This document shows, one piece after another, positions 1 to 5,820 of a DNA stretch of 9,217 nt. The notes below the pieces were generated by a model. The model saw only the letters and a list, made by a program, of their open reading frames with translations, had not been told where the DNA came from and did no database searches. This stretch comes from UBA5287 sp041672395 (GTDB taxonomy: Bacteria > Bacteroidota > Bacteroidia > Bacteroidales > Dysgonomonadaceae), in assembly GCA_041672395.1 (NCBI GenBank), contig JBAYZS010000073.1, forward strand, positions 1 to 9,217, written 5' to 3'. Both the position numbers and the translations under genes were made by a program. Numbering within the stretch: position 1 is the stretch's first letter; each line of letters starts with the position of its first letter.

Positions 1-364
1 TGAGAAATCCAAAAGCGTATTCTTCCAACAGGGTAAGTATTTGAGATCCTAATCCCTTGCCTTGGAATTTCTTATCAACTAATATCCCCACACCTGCACG
101 TTTGTGAAATGGATCGAAATCATAAAGATCGATAGTCCCGATGCTTTGTTTTGAACTTTTCAACTCTACGATGAATCGTTGTTGATGGGTTTGAAATATA
201 TTCTCACCAGATCTGTTGATATATTGCTTTATGGCATATCGTGAAAAGGGTGCAATTGAAGAACCGAATTTCCATAATTCAGTATCGTTTTCCCATTCAT
301 AGAGTTGATCCAAATCCTCTGGTTCAATGGCTCTTAACTTAATAGAATCGTTTTCAAGCAGCAT
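1..364 (-). CDS. GNAT-family N-acetyltransferase, 3' end missing (cut by window edge)
   Basis: Transfers an acetyl group from acetyl-CoA to an amine; the substrate cannot be told from the sequence. I translated it from the ATG at 364: 121 codons are visible and no stop is reached before base 1, so roughly the last 50 residues of a usual 170-residue protein are missing. The N-terminus (KLRAIEPEDLDQLYEWEND) is the normal first strand and helix of RimJ/RimL/SpeG-like acetyltransferases. The acetyl-CoA pyrophosphate loop QGKGLG is at residues 101-106, preceded by a strand ending VGILVD. The start lies 7 bases after the stop of the membrane-protein gene upstream, so the two are probably co-transcribed with recR. 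SpeG-like diamine acetylation is possible but unproven. The family call is firm and the substrate is unknown. Confidence 0.88.
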   Translation of the reverse strand, partial: MLLENDSIKLRAIEPEDLDQLYEWENDTELWKFGSSIAPFSRYAIKQYINRSGENIFQTHQQRFIVELKSSKQSIGTIDLYDFDPFHKRAGVGILVDKKFQGKGLGSQILTLLEEYAFGFL

Positions 365-371
365 GACGTTT

Positions 372-878
372 TTATTTATTATTATCTACCTGATCAACAT
401 CATTTACTGATATCTCCGACACTTCTGGTGTTTCAGATACATTTTCAGATTCTGTAATTGCAATAAGTTCGGGATATGACGGTTTGCAGAAAAGTAGTGC
501 AACAAGCAGAATAACAGTGATATACATGAAGTTCTTGTTTTGAGAAAATGCATAAATCATGCAACTAACCAATGTCATAATGCTTAGAAAATATAATCTC
601 ACAAAAGATGATTTTTTATATGCATATATAGCAGATTCTCTATCAATATTCTTTGGAAGTTTCTTCATCTTGTCTGCAAAACCTTTTAATACAATTGGTA
701 TGCTTATGATGATAAACAAGATTAGATACATCTCAACCATAGTGTTAATAGCTATTGGCGTTTTCAGTTCGATTAGATCAAATAAAGTGAGCAAAAATAA
801 TGCTGTCAAAACAAAGAGGTTCAGATAGAAATGTTTCCGCAAACATCTGATTGCAATATCTTCAGCTGTATGGTTCAT
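372..878 (-). CDS. Small four-helix inner-membrane protein of unknown function
   Basis: I do not recognise this 168-residue protein. It has a short charged N-terminus followed by four hydrophobic stretches that should cross the membrane, at about residues 17-37, 46-66, 93-111 and 117-133. A hydrophilic loop rich in lysine and arginine (about 67-92) lies between helices 2 and 3, so that loop is probably cytoplasmic. The last 28 residues or so form an acidic, probably disordered tail (many E, S, V, D and N). No catalytic motif is visible. Its ATG shares one base with the stop codon of recR (TAATG arrangement), which suggests translational coupling, and the GNAT gene starts 7 bases after its stop. 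The coupling supports it being a real gene; it says nothing certain about a role in DNA repair. Confidence 0.85.
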   Translation of the reverse strand: MNHTAEDIAIRCLRKHFYLNLFVLTALFLLTLFDLIELKTPIAINTMVEMYLILFIIISIPIVLKGFADKMKKLPKNIDRESAIYAYKKSSFVRLYFLSIMTLVSCMIYAFSQNKNFMYITVILLVALLFCKPSYPELIAITESENVSETPEVSEISVNDVDQVDNNK

Positions 879-1510
879 TATTTGGAAGTTAATTTGTATG
901 ATTCGTCAAATGGGGTACGATTTAGAATTGAGCGCCCCAACGTTACTTCATCAGTATATTCAATCTCGTCTCCAATTGATACTCCGCGTGCTATAATGCT
1001 CAACTTCAGATTAAATGATTGAAGTTTTCGATATATATAAAAGTTTGTTGTATCTCCTTCCATTGTCGCACTAAGTGCCATTATGACTTCTTTAACGGGA
1101 TCTGTTTGTACCCGCAAAATAAGACTTTCAATCTCAAGATCAGAAGGAGCTATTCCGTCAATTGGCGATATAATTCCACCCAGTACATGATAAAGTCCTT
1201 TAAATTGAATTGTATTTTCGATTGCCATTACATCTCTAATGTTCTCTACAACACAGATGGTTGATCTATCGCGATCAGGATTGTTACATATATCACACAC
1301 ATCAGTATCTGATATATTGTGACAATGTTTGCAATATTTGACTTCGCGTTTGAGTTTAGCAATCGCTTCTGTGAAGTCGTCAACAGTACTTGTATCTTGC
1401 TTTAATAAAAATAGTACCAACCTTAAAGCTGTTTTCCTACCAATTCCAGGTAATCTGGAAAACTGGTTTACAGCATTTTCTAATAAAGTAGAAGGATAAG
1501 ATGAGTTCAT
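878..1510 (-). CDS. recR: Recombination mediator protein RecR
   Basis: RecR works with RecF and RecO to load RecA onto single-stranded DNA at gaps and stalled forks in the cytoplasm. From the chosen start the protein has 210 residues, close to the usual 200. Domains in order: helix-hairpin-helix LPGIGRKTA (residues 20-28); a four-cysteine zinc finger with C60, C63, C72 and C75; a Toprim domain beginning at ICVVEN (about 85); and the C-terminal signature ARGVSIGDEIEYTDEVTLGR (174-193). I chose the ATG at 1510 because the family usually begins just before the YPS..LE helix; the ATG at 1519 is also possible. A longer reading frame back to a TTG at 1564 is unlikely, because that TTG is part of the -33 promoter element. 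It is the first gene of a probable three-gene operon. Confidence 0.96.
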   Translation of the reverse strand: MNSSYPSTLLENAVNQFSRLPGIGRKTALRLVLFLLKQDTSTVDDFTEAIAKLKREVKYCKHCHNISDTDVCDICNNPDRDRSTICVVENIRDVMAIENTIQFKGLYHVLGGIISPIDGIAPSDLEIESLILRVQTDPVKEVIMALSATMEGDTTNFYIYRKLQSFNLKLSIIARGVSIGDEIEYTDEVTLGRSILNRTPFDESYKLTSK

Positions 1511-1533
1511 TTCAAACATAAAATATGTATCGA

Positions 1534-1565
1534 CAAATATACGATGAATCTCGTAATTGAGCAAA
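1534..1565 (-). promoter_or_regulatory. Bacteroidetes-type promoter for the recR operon
   Basis: Read on the minus strand, TTTG (1565-1562) is followed after exactly 20 bases by TATATTTG (1541-1534). This matches the Bacteroidetes primary-sigma pattern TTTG / 17-23 bases / TAnnTTTG at every defined position. Transcription would begin near 1527, a few bases before the ATG codons at 1519 and 1510, leaving a very short leader. A second TATATTTG on the same strand (1592-1585) lacks a good -33 partner. Confidence 0.65.
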
Positions 1566-1646
1566 TCAGCTTTAGGTGTCTTGTCAAATATATATTTTGT
1601 ATACAGATTTCGAGTCTGATTTATGAGGAAAATAGTTAATTATTTA

Positions 1647-1678
1647 TTCGTTTTAAATTGATTAATTTATTAGCTTTG
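1647..1678 (+). promoter_or_regulatory. Bacteroidetes-type promoter for serC-serA
   Basis: TAGCTTTG at 1671-1678 is a full match to the -7 pattern TAnnTTTG. Twenty bases upstream lies TTCG (1647-1650), a one-mismatch version of the -33 TTTG. Transcription would start near 1684, about 40 bases before the serC ATG. The region between the divergent recR and serC starts is otherwise AT-rich, and I see no riboswitch or attenuator in it. Confidence 0.55.
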
Positions 1679-1725
1679 CTGAAAATTATTGGCGATCTTC
1701 AATAGTCTTAATTAATGATTTATTT

Positions 1726-2793
1726 ATGAAAAAGTATAATTTTAATGCCGGTCCTTCTATACTTCCTCAGGTTGTTATTGAAAGAACCGCAGAAGCAGTA
1801 AAGGACTTCAATGGTAAAGGGCTTTCCATCTTAGAAATAAGCCATCGATCAAAAGATTTTCAAGCTGTCATAGATGAAGCGGTTGATCTTTTTAAGGAAA
1901 TACTTGATATCCCTACTGGTTATTCTGTCTTATTTCTTGGAGGAGGTGCAAGTATGCAATTTTGCATGGTTCCTTACAATCTATTAGAAACCAAAGCGGC
2001 TTATCTTAATACCGGTACATGGGCAAGCAAAGCATTGAAAGAAGCAAAATTGTTTGGAGAAGTGATTGAAGTTGCATCATCAAAAGATGCTCTTTACAAC
2101 TACATTCCAAAGGATTATATTATTCCTGAAGATGTAGATTATTTTCATATTACAACAAACAATACGATTTATGGAACTGAGTTACGCAAAGACTTGGATA
2201 GTCCTGTACCATTAGTCGCAGATATGTCATCTGATATATTCTCACGTCCAATTGATGTATCAAAGTATTCATTAATTTATGGAGGAGCTCAAAAGAATTT
2301 GGCACCGGCAGGTGTAACTTTTGTCATCGTAAAAGATGATATATTAGGAAAAGTGACTCGCCAAATTCCAAGCATGCTGAATTATAGAACTCATATAGAA
2401 AACGGATCAATGTATAACACACCTCCAGTTCTGCCTATATATTCTGCTATGGAAACCCTTCGATGGTTAAAAGGACTTGGTGGAGTTCAGAAAATGGAAA
2501 AGCTCAATCTTGAAAAAGCGAATGTTTTATATGATGCAATTGATAGTAGTCGTATCTTTAAAGGTACTGCTAAATTGGAAGATCGCTCTATTATGAATGT
2601 TTGTTTTGTAATGAAAGACGAGTGTAAAGATTTAGAAGCTTCATTTCAGGAGTTTGCTACTGAGCGAGGAATGGTAGGGATTAAAGGACACCGTTCTATC
2701 GGAGGTTTCCGTGCCTCAATTTATAATGCTATGCCTTTATCAAGCGTTCAAGCATTAGTGGATTGTATGAATGAATTCGAGAGATCCAGATAA
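1726..2793 (+). CDS. serC: Phosphoserine aminotransferase
   Basis: Transfers the amino group of glutamate to 3-phosphohydroxypyruvate to make 3-phosphoserine, the second step of serine synthesis; family members often also act in pyridoxal phosphate synthesis. The 355-residue length is typical of this class V PLP aminotransferase. Visible landmarks are FNAGPSILP at the N-terminus (6-14), the cofactor-binding GGGAS (72-76), the TTNNTIYG stretch (143-150), D166, the PLP-anchoring lysine K190 in GGAQKNLAPAG, and the C-terminal GHRSIGGFRASIYNA (321-335) with substrate-binding H and R residues. All expected key residues are present. It is followed after 16 bases by serA, forming a serine operon. 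No serB phosphatase gene is in the window. Confidence 0.97.
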   Translation: MKKYNFNAGPSILPQVVIERTAEAVKDFNGKGLSILEISHRSKDFQAVIDEAVDLFKEILDIPTGYSVLFLGGGASMQFCMVPYNLLETKAAYLNTGTWASKALKEAKLFGEVIEVASSKDALYNYIPKDYIIPEDVDYFHITTNNTIYGTELRKDLDSPVPLVADMSSDIFSRPIDVSKYSLIYGGAQKNLAPAGVTFVIVKDDILGKVTRQIPSMLNYRTHIENGSMYNTPPVLPIYSAMETLRWLKGLGGVQKMEKLNLEKANVLYDAIDSSRIFKGTAKLEDRSIMNVCFVMKDECKDLEASFQEFATERGMVGIKGHRSIGGFRASIYNAMPLSSVQALVDCMNEFERSR

Positions 2794-2809
2794 ATAAAAC
2801 ATTATAACC

Positions 2810-3733
2810 ATGAAAGTACTATTAGCGACGGATAAACCATTTGCCGCTCAAGCAGTAAGAGATATTAAATCGATTATTGATGCGGCAGGATATGAATTTG
2901 TATTATTGGAGAAGTATACCAATAAGAAAGAATTGCTTCAAGTTGTGAATGATATAGATGCACTGATCATTCGAAGCGACATAGTTGATAAAGAAGTGTT
3001 TGATGCTGCCCCTGAATTGAAAACAGTTGTTCGTGCCGGATCCGGGTATGACAATATCGATTTGGAAGCAGCATCATTACACAATGTGTGCGTAATGAAT
3101 ACCCCCGGGCAAAATTCGAATGCGGTTGCTGAACTTGTATTTGGACTGCTTTTGTATAGTCAGCGAAATCAGTTTGATGGAACGATAGGTTATGAATTAA
3201 AAGACAAAAAACTTGGGATCTTTGCTTTTGGGAATGTTGGACGAAATGTTGCAAGAATTGCTCAGGGATTTGAAATGATATGTTATACATATTCACGTAA
3301 ATTAATAGACAAACCTAATGATGAAGCCGAAAATGATGTTATTCCAGTTAAAAGCACAGAAGAGTTATTTGAAAAGTCCGAAATCATGTCATTGCATATG
3401 CCGTTGACAAGTGAAACTAGAAGATGTGTGAATTATGATTTATTATCCAGAATGCCCGACAATGGTATTTTGGTAAATTCCGCACGTCAAGAGATTGTGG
3501 TTGAAGAAGACATTCTTAGAGTTATGGAAGAAAAGCCCAACTTTAAGTACCTTACCGATTTAAAACCCGAAAAGGATGAAGAATTTGCAACTCGGTTTGG
3601 GGAAAGATACTTTACTACACCAAAAAAAGTTGGAGCACAAACAAAAGAGGCCAATAACAACGCCGGACTGGCAGCTGCAAATCAGGTTGTTGCATATTTG
3701 AAAGACGGTATTGATACTTTCAAAGTAAATTGA
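2810..3733 (+). CDS. serA: D-3-phosphoglycerate dehydrogenase, short form with Lys in place of the catalytic His
   Basis: Oxidises 3-phosphoglycerate to 3-phosphohydroxypyruvate with NAD, the first step of serine synthesis. At 307 residues it is the short form: the catalytic and Rossmann domains are present, but the C-terminal ACT domain that lets serine inhibit E. coli SerA is absent. Landmarks are VRAGSGYDNID (74-84), the dinucleotide loop LGIFAFGNVG (135-144) with alanine at 139 where most relatives have the second glycine, catalytic R226 in NSARQE, and a probable catalytic glutamate E254. The usual PH.GAST motif is replaced by PKKVGAQT, putting K273 where the catalytic histidine normally sits. 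As I recall, Bacteroidales enzymes and the Entamoeba enzyme share this lysine form. The serC neighbour supports the SerA role over other 2-hydroxyacid dehydrogenases. In several Bacteroides genomes I recall a DUF1015 gene next; here a terminator follows instead. Confidence 0.93.
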   Translation: MKVLLATDKPFAAQAVRDIKSIIDAAGYEFVLLEKYTNKKELLQVVNDIDALIIRSDIVDKEVFDAAPELKTVVRAGSGYDNIDLEAASLHNVCVMNTPGQNSNAVAELVFGLLLYSQRNQFDGTIGYELKDKKLGIFAFGNVGRNVARIAQGFEMICYTYSRKLIDKPNDEAENDVIPVKSTEELFEKSEIMSLHMPLTSETRRCVNYDLLSRMPDNGILVNSARQEIVVEEDILRVMEEKPNFKYLTDLKPEKDEEFATRFGERYFTTPKKVGAQTKEANNNAGLAAANQVVAYLKDGIDTFKVN

Positions 3734-3805
3734 CAGTTATATGGTTGTATTGCGACTACATGAGTAAAGCAGTTAATAGATTTATTTAAAGATTTAATAT
3801 AGGGG

Positions 3806-3842
3806 TACCGAATGGCATAATAGTCATTCGGTATTTTGTTTT
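3806..3842 (+). terminator. Intrinsic terminator of serC-serA
   Basis: TACCGAATG (3806-3814) pairs perfectly with CATTCGGTA (3825-3833). A G-U and a C-G pair extend the stem inward and leave a six-base loop. The tract TTTTGTTTT follows at once (3834-3842). It lies about 70 bases after the serA stop and separates the serine genes from the regulatory pair. Confidence 0.85.
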
Positions 3843-3867
3843 ATTAACTAAAATATAAAGACAAATA

Positions 3868-3899
3868 TTTGGTACATCTATGAAAACATAGTAATATTG
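3868..3899 (+). promoter_or_regulatory. Promoter of the blaI-blaR1-like operon
   Basis: TTTG (3868-3871), a 20-base spacer, then TAATATTG (3892-3899), which differs from the Bacteroidetes -7 pattern TAnnTTTG at one position. The spacing equals that of the recR and serC promoters in this window. Transcription would begin near 3906, about 30 bases before the ATG at 3937. Confidence 0.5.
3878..3891 (+). promoter_or_regulatory. Candidate repressor operator (dyad between -33 and -7)
   Basis: CTATG AAAA CATAG is a perfect five-base inverted repeat around an AAAA centre, with an additional outer TA/TA match (3873-3874 with 3895-3896). It fills the spacer between the two promoter elements, where a bound dimer would block RNA polymerase. 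The gene directly downstream encodes a BlaI-type repressor, and that family represses its own operon by binding short dyads. The sequence is not the TACA/TGTA core known from staphylococci, so the assignment is an inference from position and symmetry. Confidence 0.4.
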
Positions 3900-3936
3900 C
3901 GTCAAGTAAATAGATATTGATTAAACAAGATAAAGT

Positions 3937-4308
3937 ATGGAACGATTAACACCTCAGGAAGAATCAGTTATGTTGCATGTTTGGCAAATGGGAGAATGTG
4001 CAGTTAAAGACGTATTTGATAAAATGGAAGAGCCAAAGCCGCCTTATACAACTATTGCATCAGTATTTATAAATCTGGAGAAAAAACAATATGTAGTTAA
4101 AAGACGATTTGGGAATGTAAAAGTTTTCAAACCCATTATATCCGAAGCCGCATACAAGCGATATTTCATGTCCAACATTGTTCAGAGTTATTTCGATAAC
4201 TCATATAAAGAATTAGTATCCTTTTTTGCCAAAGAGGAAAAGATTACGACAGAAGAATTAAAAGAAATTGTACGATTTATAGAATTGAATCAGAAAGAGA
4301 AGCAGTGA
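3937..4308 (+). CDS. BlaI/MecI/CopY-family transcriptional repressor
   Basis: A cytoplasmic winged-helix repressor of 123 residues, the normal length for this family. The N-terminal DNA-binding domain covers about residues 1-75: LTPQEESVMLHVWQMGECAVKDVFDKM forms the first helices, PPYTTIASVFINLEKKQYV is the recognition-helix region, and VKRRFGNVKVFKPII is the wing. The C-terminal helices (about 76-123, with LVSFFAKEEKITTEELKEI) are the dimerisation part; in classical BlaI the inactivating cleavage falls in this part. The M56 protease gene begins 19 bases after its stop, giving the classical repressor-sensor pair. It probably represses its own operon through the dyad in the promoter. Other targets are unknown, and no beta-lactamase gene is in view. 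Family assignment is firm. Confidence 0.94.
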   Translation: MERLTPQEESVMLHVWQMGECAVKDVFDKMEEPKPPYTTIASVFINLEKKQYVVKRRFGNVKVFKPIISEAAYKRYFMSNIVQSYFDNSYKELVSFFAKEEKITTEELKEIVRFIELNQKEKQ

Positions 4309-4327
4309 TATTTAATAATTAACATCA

Positions 4328-5641
4328 ATGGAAGCACTTTTAATTTATATACTAAAAGTAAACATCGCTCTCGCAGCATTCTATATAATATATGAGTTGA
4401 TGTTTAGAAAAGACACATTTATAAGATTGCGGAGATATTATTTTATATCGGCAATACTCTTTTCGTTTATTTATCCGCTTTGCACCGTAGAAGTGCTCAG
4501 TAGTGTTTTTCATATTAATGTTGCCGGTCAAGCAGATTCAAATTTCCTTATTGGAGATATAACATCGAAAGTTGTAGATAATGAAGCAGATACATCAAGT
4601 TCGTTCAATTGGAAAGTCTTGATTCTGGTAATATCATTATCCGGCACCACAGTTTTATTTGTCTGTCTTTGCAGAGAAATTCGTTCTTTGCTCAGATTGA
4701 AAAGTCGTTCCGTAAAAAGGATAATAAATGGTGTAGAAGTTCTTCATTTATCCGAAGAAATAACACCATTCTCCTATTTCAAGTGGATCTTTATAAATGC
4801 GGATGTTTATAAAGAAGACGATTTAAAGCAAATATTGTGGCACGAGCAAACGCATGTCAATCAGTGGCATTCGATTGATGTTATGATTTCAGAATTAGTA
4901 CGAATATTATTTTGGTGGAACCCGATAGTCTGGTTAATTAATAGAGAAATCACTATCAGTCTTGAGTATCTTGCCGACAGTTCAGTGTTAGAACATGGCG
5001 CTGACAGCAAGAATTATCAGTATCACCTATTACGATTGACTTATCACAAAACTGCAGTTGAGATAGTAAATAACTTTAATGTATCACAATTAAAAAAACG
5101 AATTATGATGATGAACAAATCAAAAACACCTTATGGCGCAGCAATTAAATATCTGGTAATATTACCATTGGCATTGCTGATGGTTGCTGTAAATAGCACA
5201 GCCACAGCGCGTAACGACAACAGGGTGAGTGGGGTGGAAGCAGAGGTGCCAATCAACCAGGTACCTCCTCAAAAAGAAGAAAGTCCCGTTTACAAGGTAG
5301 TAGAACAACTACCCTCATATCCCGGCGGGCAAGTTGCGCTTATGGATTATTTCAAGAACAATCTTAAGTATCCTGTGATTGCATATGAAAATGGTATTCA
5401 AGGAAGAGTTATTATTCAGTTTATAGTAGAAAAGGACGGATCGGTATCATCTGCAAAATATATACGAGGAGTTGATCCCTCTTTAGATAAAGAAGCAATG
5501 CGCATTGTTAATGCCATGCCGAAATGGATTCCGGGAAAGCAAAATGGAGAGACGGTTAGATGTTATATTGCATTACCTATTGAGTTTAAAATACCCAAAA
5601 AAGAAACTAAAGTTCAACCCGCAAACAATTCAATATTGTAA
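4328..5641 (+). CDS. BlaR1-like M56 membrane metalloprotease with C-terminal TonB domain
   Basis: A 437-residue inner-membrane sensor protease, expected to cut or relieve the BlaI-type repressor encoded just upstream. Membrane segments lie at about residues 4-25, 36-54, 96-117 and 272-289. The zinc protease sits between the third and fourth, on the cytoplasmic side by analogy with BlaR1, with HEQTH at 172-176 and the downstream EYLAD (213-217), whose glutamate is the probable third zinc ligand. The outer part is not a penicillin-binding domain: after a short linker (about 290-328) comes a TonB C-terminal domain (about 329-421; YPGG, LKYPVIA, GRVIIQFIVEKDGSV, MPKWIPGKQNGE). The linker is much shorter than the proline-rich spacer of true TonB, so it may not reach the outer membrane. 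Such fusions recur in Bacteroidetes. The signal sensed is unknown. Confidence 0.92.
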   Translation: MEALLIYILKVNIALAAFYIIYELMFRKDTFIRLRRYYFISAILFSFIYPLCTVEVLSSVFHINVAGQADSNFLIGDITSKVVDNEADTSSSFNWKVLILVISLSGTTVLFVCLCREIRSLLRLKSRSVKRIINGVEVLHLSEEITPFSYFKWIFINADVYKEDDLKQILWHEQTHVNQWHSIDVMISELVRILFWWNPIVWLINREITISLEYLADSSVLEHGADSKNYQYHLLRLTYHKTAVEIVNNFNVSQLKKRIMMMNKSKTPYGAAIKYLVILPLALLMVAVNSTATARNDNRVSGVEAEVPINQVPPQKEESPVYKVVEQLPSYPGGQVALMDYFKNNLKYPVIAYENGIQGRVIIQFIVEKDGSVSSAKYIRGVDPSLDKEAMRIVNAMPKWIPGKQNGETVRCYIALPIEFKIPKKETKVQPANNSIL

Positions 5642-5670
5642 TTAAATACGAATCAAAACATGGATAAATG

Positions 5671-5705
5671 AAAAGAGCTCGATATTGTATCGAGCTCTTT
5701 TGTTT
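5671..5705. terminator. Bidirectional intrinsic terminator between convergent operons
   Basis: A perfect 14-base stem, arms 5671-5684 and 5688-5701, encloses the three-base loop TTG. The core is GAGCTCGATA/TATCGAGCTC. The outer arms are AAAA and TTTT, so a T-run follows the GC-rich stem on both strands (TTTTGTTT on plus, TTTT on minus). It can end the blaI-blaR1-like transcript and also PBP1A transcripts coming from the right. Confidence 0.9.
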
Positions 5706-5714
5706 GGAACATAT

Positions 5715-5789
5715 ATTGTGAACGGTCTAAAGATTTTGCGACATTACATATTATATTAGGAACACTTGCTAAGTAAGTCGGTTCACAAT
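5715..5789. repeat. Widely spaced 9-base inverted repeat
   Basis: ATTGTGAAC (5715-5723) and its exact reverse complement GTTCACAAT (5781-5789) are separated by 57 bases in the spacer between the convergent genes. The interior has no obvious second stem. The function is unknown; it could be a folded 3' end of the PBP1A message or a remnant of a small mobile repeat. Confidence 0.4.
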
Positions 5790-5820
5790 GTAGCTATGGT
5801 TTTGGCATTTCATATTATGA

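Noticed and set aside
559..1264. Plus-strand open frames opposite recR and the membrane protein
   Set aside because: They run antisense to well-supported genes and show no recognisable protein sequence.
1511..1564. Longer recR beginning at TTG 1564
   Set aside because: The TTG belongs to the -33 element and the added residues do not resemble the RecR N-terminus.
2967..3296. Minus-strand open frame of 109 codons inside serA
   Set aside because: It is antisense to a conserved enzyme, with a glutamine- and histidine-rich translation typical of a shadow frame.
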